Source: Bacteroidia bacterium
GTDB taxonomy: Bacteria; Bacteroidota; Bacteroidia; CAIKAF01
Length of the DNA: 64,000 bases
Direction of reading: 5' to 3'
Assembly (NCBI GenBank): GCA_016742095.1
Contig: JACVCJ010000012.1
Span: 37,470-101,469, forward strand
Shown: positions 23,689 to 32,724 of the stretch, one piece after another
How the letters are laid out: each line of letters opens with the position of its first letter
Position numbering within the stretch: the stretch's first letter is position 1
Made by a program: the position numbers and the translations under genes
The notes under the pieces: model-generated
Database searches by the model: none
What the model saw: the letters and a program-made list of their open reading frames with translations, nothing else
What the model was told of the DNA's origin: nothing

Positions 23689-24747
23689 ATGAAAGCAAAA
23701 TATACGGTCACCGACAGGATCATAACCAGGATAACGGGCTGGCTCGCCGGCGCTATCGTTGTGTGCCTGGCTGCCTGGGGCGCCTATACGGTTTGGGAAT
23801 ATTATCATTATGAGTATACGAATGATGCACAGGTACAGGAATATGTAAATCCTGTGATCTCGAGGGCGGGCGGCTTTATTGTGGCCGTGCGGTTCGAGGA
23901 GAACCAGTTTGTACACAGAGGCGATACCTTACTCCTGATCGATAACCGTGAATATGTGATACAGCAGGCCCAGACCGAGGCCTCCATACAACGCGAAGAG
24001 GCCCGCCTGCAGGTGCTGGAAAGTAATGTGCATACGCTGGAAAAGCGTGCTGCATCGGACAAGGCCCAGATCAATGTGCATAAGGCCCGTGTGTGGAAAC
24101 AGGAACTGGAGAACGAACGTTACGGGAAACTGTACCGCGAGGAATCGGCCACCCTGCAGCAGCTCGAAGAGGTACAGGCCACCCTGGACGTATATAAAAA
24201 TGCATACCTGTCCGCTGTGGACAGCTACGAGGCAGCCATGGCCCGGATAAACGAGACCGAGGCCGAAAAGGGTGTGGTAAAGGCAGAGATTGCCCGGTTA
24301 AAGGCCCTGCTTGACCGGCATAAACTGGATGTGAGCTATACCGTGATCACGGCTCCTTACGACGGGCGCATGGGACGGCGCATCGTAGAGGTGGGGCAGA
24401 TGATCGACGCCGGCGAAGTGCTGGGCTTTATCGTGAACAATGAGACCGACAAATGGGTAGTGGCCAACTACAAGGAAACCCAGATAGAACATATGCGCCT
24501 GGGCGACAGGGTCACTTTTACCGCCGATGCTTATCCCGGTAAAACGTTCACGGGTACCATTATATCGTTCTCGCCGGCCACCGGCTCCAGTTTTTCCCTG
24601 CTTCCGCCCGATAATTCCACCGGAAACTTTGTAAAGATCGTGCAACGGGTGCCGGTACGTATCAAAGTGGAAGGGGACCGCAGCGAGCTCGATCTGCTGA
24701 AGGTGGGCATGAACGTGAACGTGTATATTCCCAAACGGCATGGATAA
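23689..24747 (+). CDS. HlyD/EmrA-family periplasmic adaptor
   Basis: 352-aa membrane-fusion protein linking the MFS pump to the TolC channel. One N-terminal membrane helix (about 16-35, GWLAGAIVVCLAAWGAYTVW), lipoyl half-motif (NPVISRAGGFIVAVRFEENQFVHRGDTLLLID), a long alpha-hairpin coiled coil (about 85-205), the second lipoyl half (VITAPYDGRMGRRIVEVGQMI) and a beta-barrel domain (DRVTFTADAYPGKTFTGTIISFSP). Its last 8 nt overlap the MFS gene. EmrA-type rather than RND-type, because of its MFS partner. Confidence 0.93.
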   Translation: MKAKYTVTDRIITRITGWLAGAIVVCLAAWGAYTVWEYYHYEYTNDAQVQEYVNPVISRAGGFIVAVRFEENQFVHRGDTLLLIDNREYVIQQAQTEASIQREEARLQVLESNVHTLEKRAASDKAQINVHKARVWKQELENERYGKLYREESATLQQLEEVQATLDVYKNAYLSAVDSYEAAMARINETEAEKGVVKAEIARLKALLDRHKLDVSYTVITAPYDGRMGRRIVEVGQMIDAGEVLGFIVNNETDKWVVANYKETQIEHMRLGDRVTFTADAYPGKTFTGTIISFSPATGSSFSLLPPDNSTGNFVKIVQRVPVRIKVEGDRSELDLLKVGMNVNVYIPKRHG

Positions 24748-26329
24748 GCTGCTGCTCATATTCCGCTCCTGGGTGCCCGAATGGCTCGTCAGGCTCATCC
24801 TCTTCAGCCTGTTGCTGCCCAGCATTGTACTGTTCTTCCTGCCCCTGGCAAATATCAATGCGGCGGCGGGGCATTACGGCAGCGAGCCGGCCGATATCCA
24901 GTTCTCTGTGGCACTGTTCTATGCCGGTTATGCCGGCTTTTACTCACTCGAACGCCGCTTTTTTCTCTTCCTGGCCATGAAAGAGTATTTTATCCTGCTC
25001 GTTTTCCTGAATATGGCCACGGCATTTGTCTGTTACCAGACCTGTGAACTGTATGTGTTTCTGCCGGTACGCTTTATACAGGGTATGCTGTTCTCCAGCA
25101 CGGTGAACCTGTCCCTGTCGCTCATGTTCACGCGTCTGCAAAGCGAACGGGCGCGCGAGATCAGCTTTTCGGTGTTTTTCGGCAGCCTGCTCTGTGCGTT
25201 GCCCTTTACCAATTTTGTTACCGCCGACCTCATCGACGCCTATAATTTCAGCGTGGTCTATAAAGGCGCTTTGTTCTCCTATTTGCCGGGACTGCTTATG
25301 CTGCTTATTGCCATGAACAGCGTGCGGCTGAATGTGAAATTCCCGCTGTCGCACCTGGACTGGCAGAGTTTTGCATTGTATACGGTCATGCTGTCGCTCA
25401 TCGGTTATATAATGATCTACGGTCAGGAATATTACTGGCTGTACGACCGGCGTATACGGTTCAGTGTGGCAGGTATGGCCGTATTGTTATGCATATACTA
25501 TTTCCGGCAGAGGCATATGAAGCATCCCTATATCGACCTGGCTGCGCTGGGCTACCGGAATTTTACGGTAAGTATGTTCCTGTTGTTCATTATGTACATA
25601 TGCCGCTTTGCCCTGGTGGCCACCAATGCCTATTTTTCAACGGTGCTGAAGTTCGATCCCATGCACGTTTCGTACATTAACCTGTTCAATTTCGGCGGAC
25701 TGGTGGCGGGGGTTATCATAAGCTGTGCCATGCTGCTTCAGCGCAGACCTATACGTTATCTGTGGCTGCCCGGTTTTATCCTGCTGCTCCTGTTCCATGT
25801 ATGGATGTTTTACCTGTTCGATATCTATGCCGATGAATTCAACTATTATATTCCTTTGTTCATACAGGGCCTGGGCGTGGGGATGATCATGGTCCCTGTG
25901 ATCGTATATGCCATCTCTTCGGTGCCGCTGCACCTGGGCAGTTCTGCTTCGGCCATAGGACTTGCCGTGCGTTACCTCGGCTTTTGTGTGAGCATAGGCA
26001 TCATGAATTATTTTGAATTGTACGGGAAAAGCCGGCATTTTAACGCATTCCAGGACAAACTGACCTTCACGGACCCCGTGGTGCGGCATGCCCTGGACGT
26101 ACATTCCGAAAAACTTCTGGATAAAGGAATGGTCGATTTCAGATCGTCTGAGGCAGCAGATAAATTACTGGTAAATTCGGTGAACATGCAGGACCATCTC
26201 CGCTATGCCATGGATTATTACGAGCTGATCGCCTACCTGCTGGTAGCCACGATATTGTTCATAGCCATGATGCCTTTCATGAACAGAACGGTAGTGTACC
26301 TGAGATCGCGATTCCTGTCCCCGGCCTGA
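24740..26329 (+). CDS. MFS drug-efflux transporter (EmrB/DHA2-like)
   Basis: 529-aa inner-membrane pump, 14 predicted helices as in the DHA2/EmrB group (for example LVRLILFSLLLPSIVLFFLPL, YFILLVFLNMATAFVC, FALYTVMLSLIGYIMIYG, FTVSMFLLFIMYICRFAL, YIPLFIQGLGVGMIMVPVIVYAI with the motif-C-like Gly-rich helix, AYLLVATILFIAMMPF). The N-terminal motif A is weak. Overlaps hlyD by 8 nt, so the three genes are one transcript. Likely exports amphipathic toxic compounds; the substrate cannot be deduced. Confidence 0.88.
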   Translation: MDKLLLIFRSWVPEWLVRLILFSLLLPSIVLFFLPLANINAAAGHYGSEPADIQFSVALFYAGYAGFYSLERRFFLFLAMKEYFILLVFLNMATAFVCYQTCELYVFLPVRFIQGMLFSSTVNLSLSLMFTRLQSERAREISFSVFFGSLLCALPFTNFVTADLIDAYNFSVVYKGALFSYLPGLLMLLIAMNSVRLNVKFPLSHLDWQSFALYTVMLSLIGYIMIYGQEYYWLYDRRIRFSVAGMAVLLCIYYFRQRHMKHPYIDLAALGYRNFTVSMFLLFIMYICRFALVATNAYFSTVLKFDPMHVSYINLFNFGGLVAGVIISCAMLLQRRPIRYLWLPGFILLLLFHVWMFYLFDIYADEFNYYIPLFIQGLGVGMIMVPVIVYAISSVPLHLGSSASAIGLAVRYLGFCVSIGIMNYFELYGKSRHFNAFQDKLTFTDPVVRHALDVHSEKLLDKGMVDFRSSEAADKLLVNSVNMQDHLRYAMDYYELIAYLLVATILFIAMMPFMNRTVVYLRSRFLSPA

Positions 26330-26375
26330 GTCCTGCAGACAAAACCCTGTACCGAACGAAATTAAAAACAATACG

Positions 26376-26837
26376 ATGGATACAAAACCACTGAAAAGAC
26401 ACCAGGCCCTTCAGTCCCTGAGCAGGGAGCATCATCACGGTCTGCTGCTCTGCCGGAAGATACGGGAGGGATTCCGGCACAACATTCCGGCCGGGCGCAT
26501 TAAAAAGTATGCCGACTGGTTCTGGGAGAACCATCTGACGGCACATTTTGAAACGGAGGAGAAATATCTGTTCCCCGTTCTGCCCGCCGGGAGCAGCCTG
26601 GTAAAAAAAGCGCTTGCCCAGCACCGCCGGCTGAGAAGACTTTTTGCCGAAGCCCGCGAAACATCCAGGGCCCTGCACCTGATCGAAGAAGAGCTTGAAG
26701 AGCATATCCGCTTTGAGGAACGTATACTGTTCAACGAAGTGCAGCAACTGGCCACACCCGAACAGTTGCAACAGATCGCAGCGCAGCATAGCAGCGAATT
26801 TTGCGACGACTGGAGCGACGAGTTCTGGAAAAAATAA
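26376..26837 (+). CDS. Hemerythrin HHE domain-containing protein
   Basis: 153-aa cytoplasmic four-helix protein expected to bind a di-iron centre. Iron-ligand pattern: SREHHHGLLLC (residues 17-27), HLTAHFETEEKYLFP (second helix H-x4-E), KALAQHRRLRRLF (third helix H), LEEHIRFEERILF (fourth helix H-x4-E). Possible role in oxygen or nitrosative-stress sensing. It follows the MFS gene by 46 nt on the same strand and may be on the same transcript. Convergent with nhaD. Confidence 0.88.
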   Translation: MDTKPLKRHQALQSLSREHHHGLLLCRKIREGFRHNIPAGRIKKYADWFWENHLTAHFETEEKYLFPVLPAGSSLVKKALAQHRRLRRLFAEARETSRALHLIEEELEEHIRFEERILFNEVQQLATPEQLQQIAAQHSSEFCDDWSDEFWKK

Positions 26838-26856
26838 GCTGTGCAGGTTACCGGCG

Positions 26857-28242
26857 CTATATACTCTGCATCAGCACAAATATGCCTGCTCCGCCCAGGT
26901 AGCCCAGCAGGGCCAGCCAGGAAATATGCTTCAGGTACCAGCCGAAATGGATCTTTTCCAGGCCCATGGCGGCTACCCCGGCCGCAGATCCGATAATGAG
27001 CATACTGCCGCCCGTACCGGCACAGAAGGCCAGCATGGTCCAGAAGGAGCCGTCGGAAGCATAAGGGCCTGAAGCGGCAATTTCGTACATGCCCTGTGCC
27101 GCCGCCACCAGCGGTACGTTGTCGATAATGGCCGAAAGGATGCCGATAATAAGGTTCAGGACGTATATATCGCTTATATAACTGTCCAGGAACAGGGCCA
27201 GATCGCTGAGTATGCCCACCAGCTGCAGTCCGCCGATGGCCAGCAGTATGCCCAGGAAGAACAGCACCGAGGCCATATCTACCCGGCGCAAACCGGATAT
27301 CACCGATAACATATGTCCGTGTTCGTTGCGTTTGTGCATCAGTTCGGTAACGATCCACAGCACGCCCAGGCTCAGCAGCATGCCCATAAAAGGAGGCAGG
27401 TGCGTAAGTATCTTGAACAGGGGAACGAACAGCAGGCAGCCGATGCCTACGGCAAAGATGGCGGTACTCTGGCCGGGTGTAACGTCGGGCTTCTGGTGCC
27501 GCGCGCCGGGAATGTCGGCGAATACGGGACGTTTAAGTTCTCCTTTCAGGATGAACGAGAGTACGGTCAGCGGCACGATCAGGGACACCAGGCTGGGCAG
27601 GATGAGTTCCTTCATAATATGTACTTCGCTGATCTGTCCGTCGATCCAGAGCATGGTGGTGGTCACATCGCCGATGGGACTCCAGGCCCCGCCTGCATTG
27701 GCGGCAATAACGATCATGCCGGCAAAGAACCAGCGTTTGTGCTGGTCTTCGATCAGTTTGCGCAGCAGGGATACCATTACGATGGTGGTAGTAAGATTAT
27801 CGAGCGCGGCCGAAAGGAAAAAGGTAATGAAAGACAGCAGCCAGAGCAGCTTTACGGCATTGGTGGTGGTAATACGGTCGGTAATGACCCGGAAACCGTT
27901 GTGCAGGTCTATCACCTCAACAATGGCCATGGCCCCGATGAGGAAAAAGAGGATCTGGGCCACTTCGCCCACCAGTTCCAGCAGGCCGTGCTCCACGTAC
28001 AGGTGTTTGAGGTGTTCGGTACCGGCTGCGGGGTCCAGTTTGTGCTGTATGGACAGACCTTCGGTAAAGATCCGGAAGCCGGTCTGTTCGGTAGAAATAA
28101 GGTGATATCCGCCCAGTATGATGAGTGTCCATATACTTACGCCCAGTATGAGCGAAGCGGATGCTTTGTCGATCTTAAGAGAATGCTCGAAAGCGATGGC
28201 CAGGTAACCCAGCACAAAAACGATGATCAGAAGCCATTCCAT
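26857..28242 (-). CDS. nhaD: Na+/H+ antiporter, NhaD type
   Basis: 461-aa inner-membrane sodium/proton exchanger of the ion-transporter superfamily. Eleven to twelve hydrophobic helices; diagnostic stretches are SFITFFLSAALDNLTTTIVM (conserved SALDNLT), MIVIAANAGGAWSPIGDVTTTMLW, SAIIDNVPLVAAAQGMY (conserved IDNVPL) and FCAGTGGSMLIIGSAAGVAAMG. The N-terminal helix may act as an uncleaved signal. Monocistronic, with a 157-nt gap to the upstream gene gdh. Exchanges Na+ or Li+ for protons in pH and salt homeostasis. Confidence 0.93.
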   Translation of the reverse strand: MEWLLIIVFVLGYLAIAFEHSLKIDKASASLILGVSIWTLIILGGYHLISTEQTGFRIFTEGLSIQHKLDPAAGTEHLKHLYVEHGLLELVGEVAQILFFLIGAMAIVEVIDLHNGFRVITDRITTTNAVKLLWLLSFITFFLSAALDNLTTTIVMVSLLRKLIEDQHKRWFFAGMIVIAANAGGAWSPIGDVTTTMLWIDGQISEVHIMKELILPSLVSLIVPLTVLSFILKGELKRPVFADIPGARHQKPDVTPGQSTAIFAVGIGCLLFVPLFKILTHLPPFMGMLLSLGVLWIVTELMHKRNEHGHMLSVISGLRRVDMASVLFFLGILLAIGGLQLVGILSDLALFLDSYISDIYVLNLIIGILSAIIDNVPLVAAAQGMYEIAASGPYASDGSFWTMLAFCAGTGGSMLIIGSAAGVAAMGLEKIHFGWYLKHISWLALLGYLGGAGIFVLMQSI

Positions 28243-28399
28243 ATTGCATAAAATTTAGGGTTATTACTATGTTCGGAAATTCAGGAAACACACAGTAGTT
28301 ATGCAGGAAGGCGGTGTGGCGGAGAGGTATTGTGAAGCGTTGCCCGGGCCGGACACTCGCGTAACGAAATAGTATGGCCCGGGAATGCTTTCATATCAG

Positions 28400-29626
28400 T
28401 TAAACAAGTTGTTTTAATGCTATTTCAAACGCTCTTTTGGCGATATTATTTTTGCCGGCGTCCATATCGCGCACTTTTACGAGGGCGTGACGGATCACAT
28501 TCGACGTATCGGCAAAGATGGCCTTATCGCTCATTTCCACGCGGGGCTGCATCAGGTAGGCAAATACGCGCGCCATACCGCAGTTGGCAATGAAATCGGG
28601 GATCAGGCTCACGTTTTTGTCCACGAAATCGGCAATGGGACCAAAGAAGATCTCCGGATCGGCAAAAGGTACGTTGGCCCCGCAGGAAATTACTTCCAGG
28701 CCGTTCTTCATCAGGCGCTCGATCTGGTCCTGTTTTACGAGGCGTGAAGCGGCGCAGGGAATGAAAATGTGTGCGGGCACGTCCCAGATGCGGTTATTGA
28801 GTTCTTCGAAGGGGATCAGGTCGCCGGCCACCAGTTTGTTGCCTTCCTTGTTCAGGAACAGGGTCTTGATCTCTTCGAAGCTGTAGCCGTTCTCATTGAT
28901 AAGGCCGCCGTCGCGGTCGATGATACCGGTGATGAGCGCGCCGTTCCTGGACAGGTAATAGGCCGCAGCCGCAGCTACGTTGCCCCAGCCCTGTACGATT
29001 GCTTTTTTACCGCGGATCTCGCCGCCGAACAGTTCGTAATAGTGACGTACAGATTCGGAAACGCCCCAGCCGGTGATCATATCGGCTACCACCAGTTTGC
29101 GGGCCGGAGCCGGTGAATATTCCGGGTCTTCGAGTACTTTGGAAACCCCGTGACGCAGCTGACCGATGGTGTGGATCAGTTCGTTCTCGCGCGGGTTAAA
29201 ATGACCTTTTACCACGCCTTCCTGCGGATGCCACAGGCCGTAGCTTTCGGTAATGGGAATTACCTCGTGGATCTCGTCCACGTTCAGGTCTCCGCCCGTA
29301 CCGTAATAGTTTTTCAGCAGGGGAATAACGGCTGCATACCAGCGTTTCAGTACGTCTTTTTTACGCGGATCGTTGGGGTCGAAATTGATGCCCGATTTAG
29401 CCCCGCCGATGGCCGGACCCGATACCGTGAATTTTACTTCCATGGTTTTGGCCAGGGATTCCACCTCGCGGCGGTCCAGACCTTTACGCATGCGTGTTCC
29501 ACCGCCTGCAGCGCCACCGCGCAGGGAATTGATCACCACCCAGCCTTCGGCTTCGGTTTCTGCATCTTTCCATTCGAAAACAATCTCAGGTTGCTTATTT
29601 TCAAACTTTTTTAATAACTCTAACAT
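28400..29626 (-). CDS. Glu/Leu/Phe/Val dehydrogenase (glutamate dehydrogenase)
   Basis: 408-aa NAD(P)-dependent oxidoreductase converting an amino acid (most likely glutamate) and its 2-oxo acid. N-terminal catalytic domain: GGAAGGGTRMRKG, GPAIGGAKSGINFDP (catalytic Lys in GGAKSGI), GTGGDLNVDE; Rossmann domain with IVQGWGNVAAAAA, IPCAASRLV and CGANVPFADPE. The coenzyme loop is not enough to decide NAD against NADP. Own -7 box at 29653-29660. Confidence 0.9.
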   Translation of the reverse strand: MLELLKKFENKQPEIVFEWKDAETEAEGWVVINSLRGGAAGGGTRMRKGLDRREVESLAKTMEVKFTVSGPAIGGAKSGINFDPNDPRKKDVLKRWYAAVIPLLKNYYGTGGDLNVDEIHEVIPITESYGLWHPQEGVVKGHFNPRENELIHTIGQLRHGVSKVLEDPEYSPAPARKLVVADMITGWGVSESVRHYYELFGGEIRGKKAIVQGWGNVAAAAAYYLSRNGALITGIIDRDGGLINENGYSFEEIKTLFLNKEGNKLVAGDLIPFEELNNRIWDVPAHIFIPCAASRLVKQDQIERLMKNGLEVISCGANVPFADPEIFFGPIADFVDKNVSLIPDFIANCGMARVFAYLMQPRVEMSDKAIFADTSNVIRHALVKVRDMDAGKNNIAKRAFEIALKQLV

Positions 29627-29652
29627 GGTTTTACTTTTTTTCCTGTGGGTTA

Positions 29653-29660
29653 CAAATGTA
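29653..29660 (-). promoter_or_regulatory. -7 box for the glutamate dehydrogenase gene
   Basis: CAAATGTA on plus = TACATTTG on minus, 26 nt before the ATG. Confidence 0.6.
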
Positions 29661-29713
29661 GCAGACTTTTTCGGGTCTGCCGCCCTTTGTATGCCTCTTA
29701 TATGCTTTTGTGT

Positions 29714-30802
29714 TTAATCTTCGTCCTCGGCCAGCACCAGTCCGTATTCGCGCGAGAGCAGGGAATCCAGTTGATCGGCCGTCTCAAACAGGTGTCCGTA
29801 GGCTTCGGCCGCCTGCTCGGCATTAAAATCGTCTTCGTAGGCCACATTGCTCACCACAACCTCGCGTCCGTTGATGCTCAGCACCGCGGTTTCCAGTTCG
29901 GCATCTTTCCGCAGCATAAACTCGTACAGGCGGGCCAGGTTCTGCTTGGGCAGGTAGCCCAGTACGGCATCGGCATAGATAAATTTGGTGTTGGGCAGGT
30001 ACTGTACGCGTATGCGGGCGCTGCCTTTTTCGATGTTCCAGAGGTTCGGGCCCGAACGTGCCAGTTGTACGTTGTAACCGGCTTTTTCCAGGGCCGCTTC
30101 GATCTTCAGGGCCATACTGCCCGGCAGGTATTCTTTGCCTTCGTAATCTTCGGTATTCAGCTTGTTGCCGCATTCGGGGCAGTAGCCGTTCTGTATGGAA
30201 TCGACGGTGATGATGTTGGAACAGGAATTACAGCGTATGGCCTGGTGTCCGTGGCGGGCGTTAAAATCGTCGAGTGATTCGCGCAGTTTGTCCACCGGCA
30301 GTGCAAAGCCGAGGGAATTCCCGTCGCGTATGATGAAAGTATTCACGCCGATCACCTCGCCGTCCTGGTTAATGAGCGGTCCGCCGCTGTTGCCGGGATT
30401 GATGGCCGCGTCGATCTGTATGTACTCCATGCCGTTCCACTGGCGGCGCAGCTTGGAAATAATGCCCTGCGTGGCCGTGTATTTAAGGCCGAAAGGATGC
30501 CCGATGGCCACGATCTCATCGCCTTCGGAAAGGTTTTCCATGGAGCCCAGTTTCAGCGAGGGCAGGTCGTAATGTTCGGGTACACGTATAAAGGCCAGGT
30601 CGTACATGGGATCGTTGTACACCACCTGGGATACGGTCTTGGGCATATTGTTGCCGGCAATGGTCACGTCGCGGCTGCCCGAAACCACGTGATGGTTGGT
30701 TATAATGAGCCTTTGCTCGGGGTACAGGAATCCCGTACCGGTGCCGTAAGGCGTGGCGATCTGGATAACGGAATCTCTGAACTGACGTATGATATCGCGC
30801 AT
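29714..30802 (-). CDS. Cytoplasmic trypsin-like protease with zinc ribbon and YbjN/CesT-like domain
   Basis: 362 aa, no signal peptide or membrane helix. Residues 1-175 are an S1C/HtrA-type trypsin domain with intact triad His38 (ITNHHVV), Asp68 (MYDLAFI) and Ser139 (PGNSGGP). There is no PDZ; instead a zinc ribbon follows (Cys191-x2-Cys194, Cys208-x2-Cys211), then an alpha/beta domain (about 225-350; AALEKAGYNVQLARSGPNLWNIEKG, LARLYEFMLRKDAELETAVLSI) that looks like the YbjN / type III chaperone fold. Starts 4 nt after the gene upstream, so the two products probably act together. The role is unknown; intracellular regulated proteolysis is inferred. Confidence 0.75.
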   Translation of the reverse strand: MRDIIRQFRDSVIQIATPYGTGTGFLYPEQRLIITNHHVVSGSRDVTIAGNNMPKTVSQVVYNDPMYDLAFIRVPEHYDLPSLKLGSMENLSEGDEIVAIGHPFGLKYTATQGIISKLRRQWNGMEYIQIDAAINPGNSGGPLINQDGEVIGVNTFIIRDGNSLGFALPVDKLRESLDDFNARHGHQAIRCNSCSNIITVDSIQNGYCPECGNKLNTEDYEGKEYLPGSMALKIEAALEKAGYNVQLARSGPNLWNIEKGSARIRVQYLPNTKFIYADAVLGYLPKQNLARLYEFMLRKDAELETAVLSINGREVVVSNVAYEDDFNAEQAAEAYGHLFETADQLDSLLSREYGLVLAEDED

Positions 30803-30806
30803 AAGC

Positions 30807-32222
30807 TTATTTGTTGAAATTCAGGAATTTTATTTCGTTCAGCAGGCTGTAGTGAAATTCGTATACGGATAAATAACGGATGTTCACCATAGCGATCTGT
30901 AGATTCGGGAACTCTTTCTGTTCCTCGGCCAGGATGTGCCGGATGCGGTTCTCGATCTCCGTGGCATTCAGCACCCCGTCTTTGATGTAGGGGTTAGGCA
31001 CGCCCATCTCTTCGTAAAAACCGGCATTCAGTATCTGGAACTGCAGGTCCATCAGCTTGTAGTGAATGTTGTACATGCCGAAGTTGTAGAAACAATAGCC
31101 GATGCAGTATTCGTAAATGGCCAGTTCGATATCGAAATATTTGTTCTGGATGTACCAGGACGTGTTTTTGAGGCATTCGTCGATGAAATCGGCAATGTTC
31201 TTCTGGCTGCTCGGGTTCACGATGCCGAAGGTGGCCTGGGTGCGGTAAAAGGACTTGCGGATCTGTTCGGCCGGTTTGTCGGCTATTTTACGGAAGGCCG
31301 AAAGCATGTGGTTGTTCTTTTCCTGGAAGCTGCGGCCGTCGTTCTTGTCCCAGTACATCAGGTTGAGGCGTTCCAGCTGGTCCAGCAGCGAGCCTTCGGG
31401 CAGCAGCAGGTAATCGATCTTGTAGATCAGGTTCAGCAGCAGGAAGGAAATACCGCCCGAAAACGTGTCTGAATCGTAGCTGCGGCATTTTTCCAGCGTA
31501 TCGTTGATCCATTGCTGAAAATAGCGGTAGCGCGTGTCGGATTCGTTCTCCGGTATGGGGATCAGGTGTTCGGTATTGATGCGGGTAAGCGTATCGAATT
31601 CGTCGGTAAGCAGATCGTCCTGGCGGTCGGCCTTGGTGGCCAGTTCTTTCAGGGCGTGATAGAGGCGGGTAGGCGAGGAGTTGCTTACATCGGCATTGAG
31701 AAAAATACCGATCTTATCGTCTTTAATGGCAAAACGGGAATATTTAAGCTGGTAATTGCTGCCCAGCAGCATGCGCATCACGGGCACGGGCGGTGCGGTA
31801 AAAGAGGCCAGGTAGGCATGGGCTTCGAGGCGGGTCTCGTTCACCGAACCTTCGATGCGTTTACTGCCCTGTTCTATGTGAAAATCGAAGTTGTTGCCGT
31901 TGCGCTGCCACTGTACATTGTTGATGAGCGGGTCGTTGAGGTAGACAAAGAATTTTTCCAGGGCCTCCGGATAGTCCTTCTGTTTATGGGCTTCCACGGA
32001 GGCGGTCCAGGCGTCGAGCTGCTGCGGTAATTTATTGGCATCGGTATATCGCCCGAAAAGCCGGCGGATACTTTCCTGCGGAGGGCTTACGTTCACCGGT
32101 TCCGCCGATGTTCTGCGTCCCTGTGACACCGGTATCTCCGGCTTTTGCTCCGTTTGTTTCGGTTCCTGTTCCGGCGTCACCGGCTTATCGTCTTTCTTGA
32201 AAAATTTATCCCAGATACCCAT
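30807..32222 (-). CDS. Unknown protein, partner of the trypsin-like protease
   Basis: 471 aa from ATG 32222 (the frame opens with TTG at 32237, less likely). Not recognised with confidence. Basic/acidic N-tail MGIWDKFFKKDDKPVTPEQ with a Pro/Gln linker, a central part (about 75-200; KDYPEALEKFFVYLND, NNFDFHIEQGSKRIEGSVNETRLEAHAYLASF, PVMRMLLGSNYQLKYSRFAIKDDKIGIFLNADV) that resembles the YbjN/CesT-type chaperone fold, and a long helical C-terminal half. No signal peptide. The shared YbjN-like part and the 4-nt gap to the protease suggest a chaperone-protease or regulator-protease pair. Second-last gene of the minus-strand run. Confidence 0.6.
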   Translation of the reverse strand: MGIWDKFFKKDDKPVTPEQEPKQTEQKPEIPVSQGRRTSAEPVNVSPPQESIRRLFGRYTDANKLPQQLDAWTASVEAHKQKDYPEALEKFFVYLNDPLINNVQWQRNGNNFDFHIEQGSKRIEGSVNETRLEAHAYLASFTAPPVPVMRMLLGSNYQLKYSRFAIKDDKIGIFLNADVSNSSPTRLYHALKELATKADRQDDLLTDEFDTLTRINTEHLIPIPENESDTRYRYFQQWINDTLEKCRSYDSDTFSGGISFLLLNLIYKIDYLLLPEGSLLDQLERLNLMYWDKNDGRSFQEKNNHMLSAFRKIADKPAEQIRKSFYRTQATFGIVNPSSQKNIADFIDECLKNTSWYIQNKYFDIELAIYEYCIGYCFYNFGMYNIHYKLMDLQFQILNAGFYEEMGVPNPYIKDGVLNATEIENRIRHILAEEQKEFPNLQIAMVNIRYLSVYEFHYSLLNEIKFLNFNK

Positions 32223-32237
32223 ATTGTCTGTATTCAA

Positions 32238-32723
32238 TCAGACAACAAAATACGCTTTTTTTGCAAATGAAGCATGCCTTTCCAGGGGCATGCGAAGCAT
32301 AAGACGCCCGCTGCGGTAGTCGATCCGGCCCCCGAAATGTTCCAGGATATCGCTGCCCAGCACGCCTGCCACTTCCTGTATGCCCAGGCTCTGGTACGAT
32401 ACGTTCAGATTTTGCAGATCGAGGCAGGTAAAGCGTTGTGCAGGGATACAGAGCCTGCCGATACGCAGTTCGGGTATACGGATGTGCCGGCTTTCCATTT
32501 CGCTGGTGCCCAGTCCGGCCGAAAGCCGGTCGCGAACAATGCGGGTTTTGCGGGCCAGCATCCGCTCGATGGTCCGGGTATCGAAAACCGTATCCGAAGC
32601 GCCGGTGTCCAGTGTAAGGAAACAGGGGCTGTTGCTGATTAAAGCCTGTACCTGCAGGTGAAAGCCGCTTTCGGATATACGTACTTTATGCAGGGGAATG
32701 TAAGTGGTCTGTAAGGTGGACAT
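32238..32723 (-). CDS. Retropepsin-like aspartic protease family protein
   Basis: 161 aa. A single aspartyl-protease lobe with the catalytic DTGAS at residues 39-43 (CFLTLDTGASDTVFD) and the second family block GVLGSDILEHFGGRIDY, as in bacterial retropepsin-like proteins that work as dimers. No signal peptide, so probably cytoplasmic. The frame is open far upstream over the previous gene; ATG 32723 is chosen because it lies 1 nt after the stop of the O-antigen-ligase-like gene and begins the family alignment. Next gene starts 15 nt on. Confidence 0.82.
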   Translation of the reverse strand: MSTLQTTYIPLHKVRISESGFHLQVQALISNSPCFLTLDTGASDTVFDTRTIERMLARKTRIVRDRLSAGLGTSEMESRHIRIPELRIGRLCIPAQRFTCLDLQNLNVSYQSLGIQEVAGVLGSDILEHFGGRIDYRSGRLMLRMPLERHASFAKKAYFVV

Positions 32724-32724
32724 A

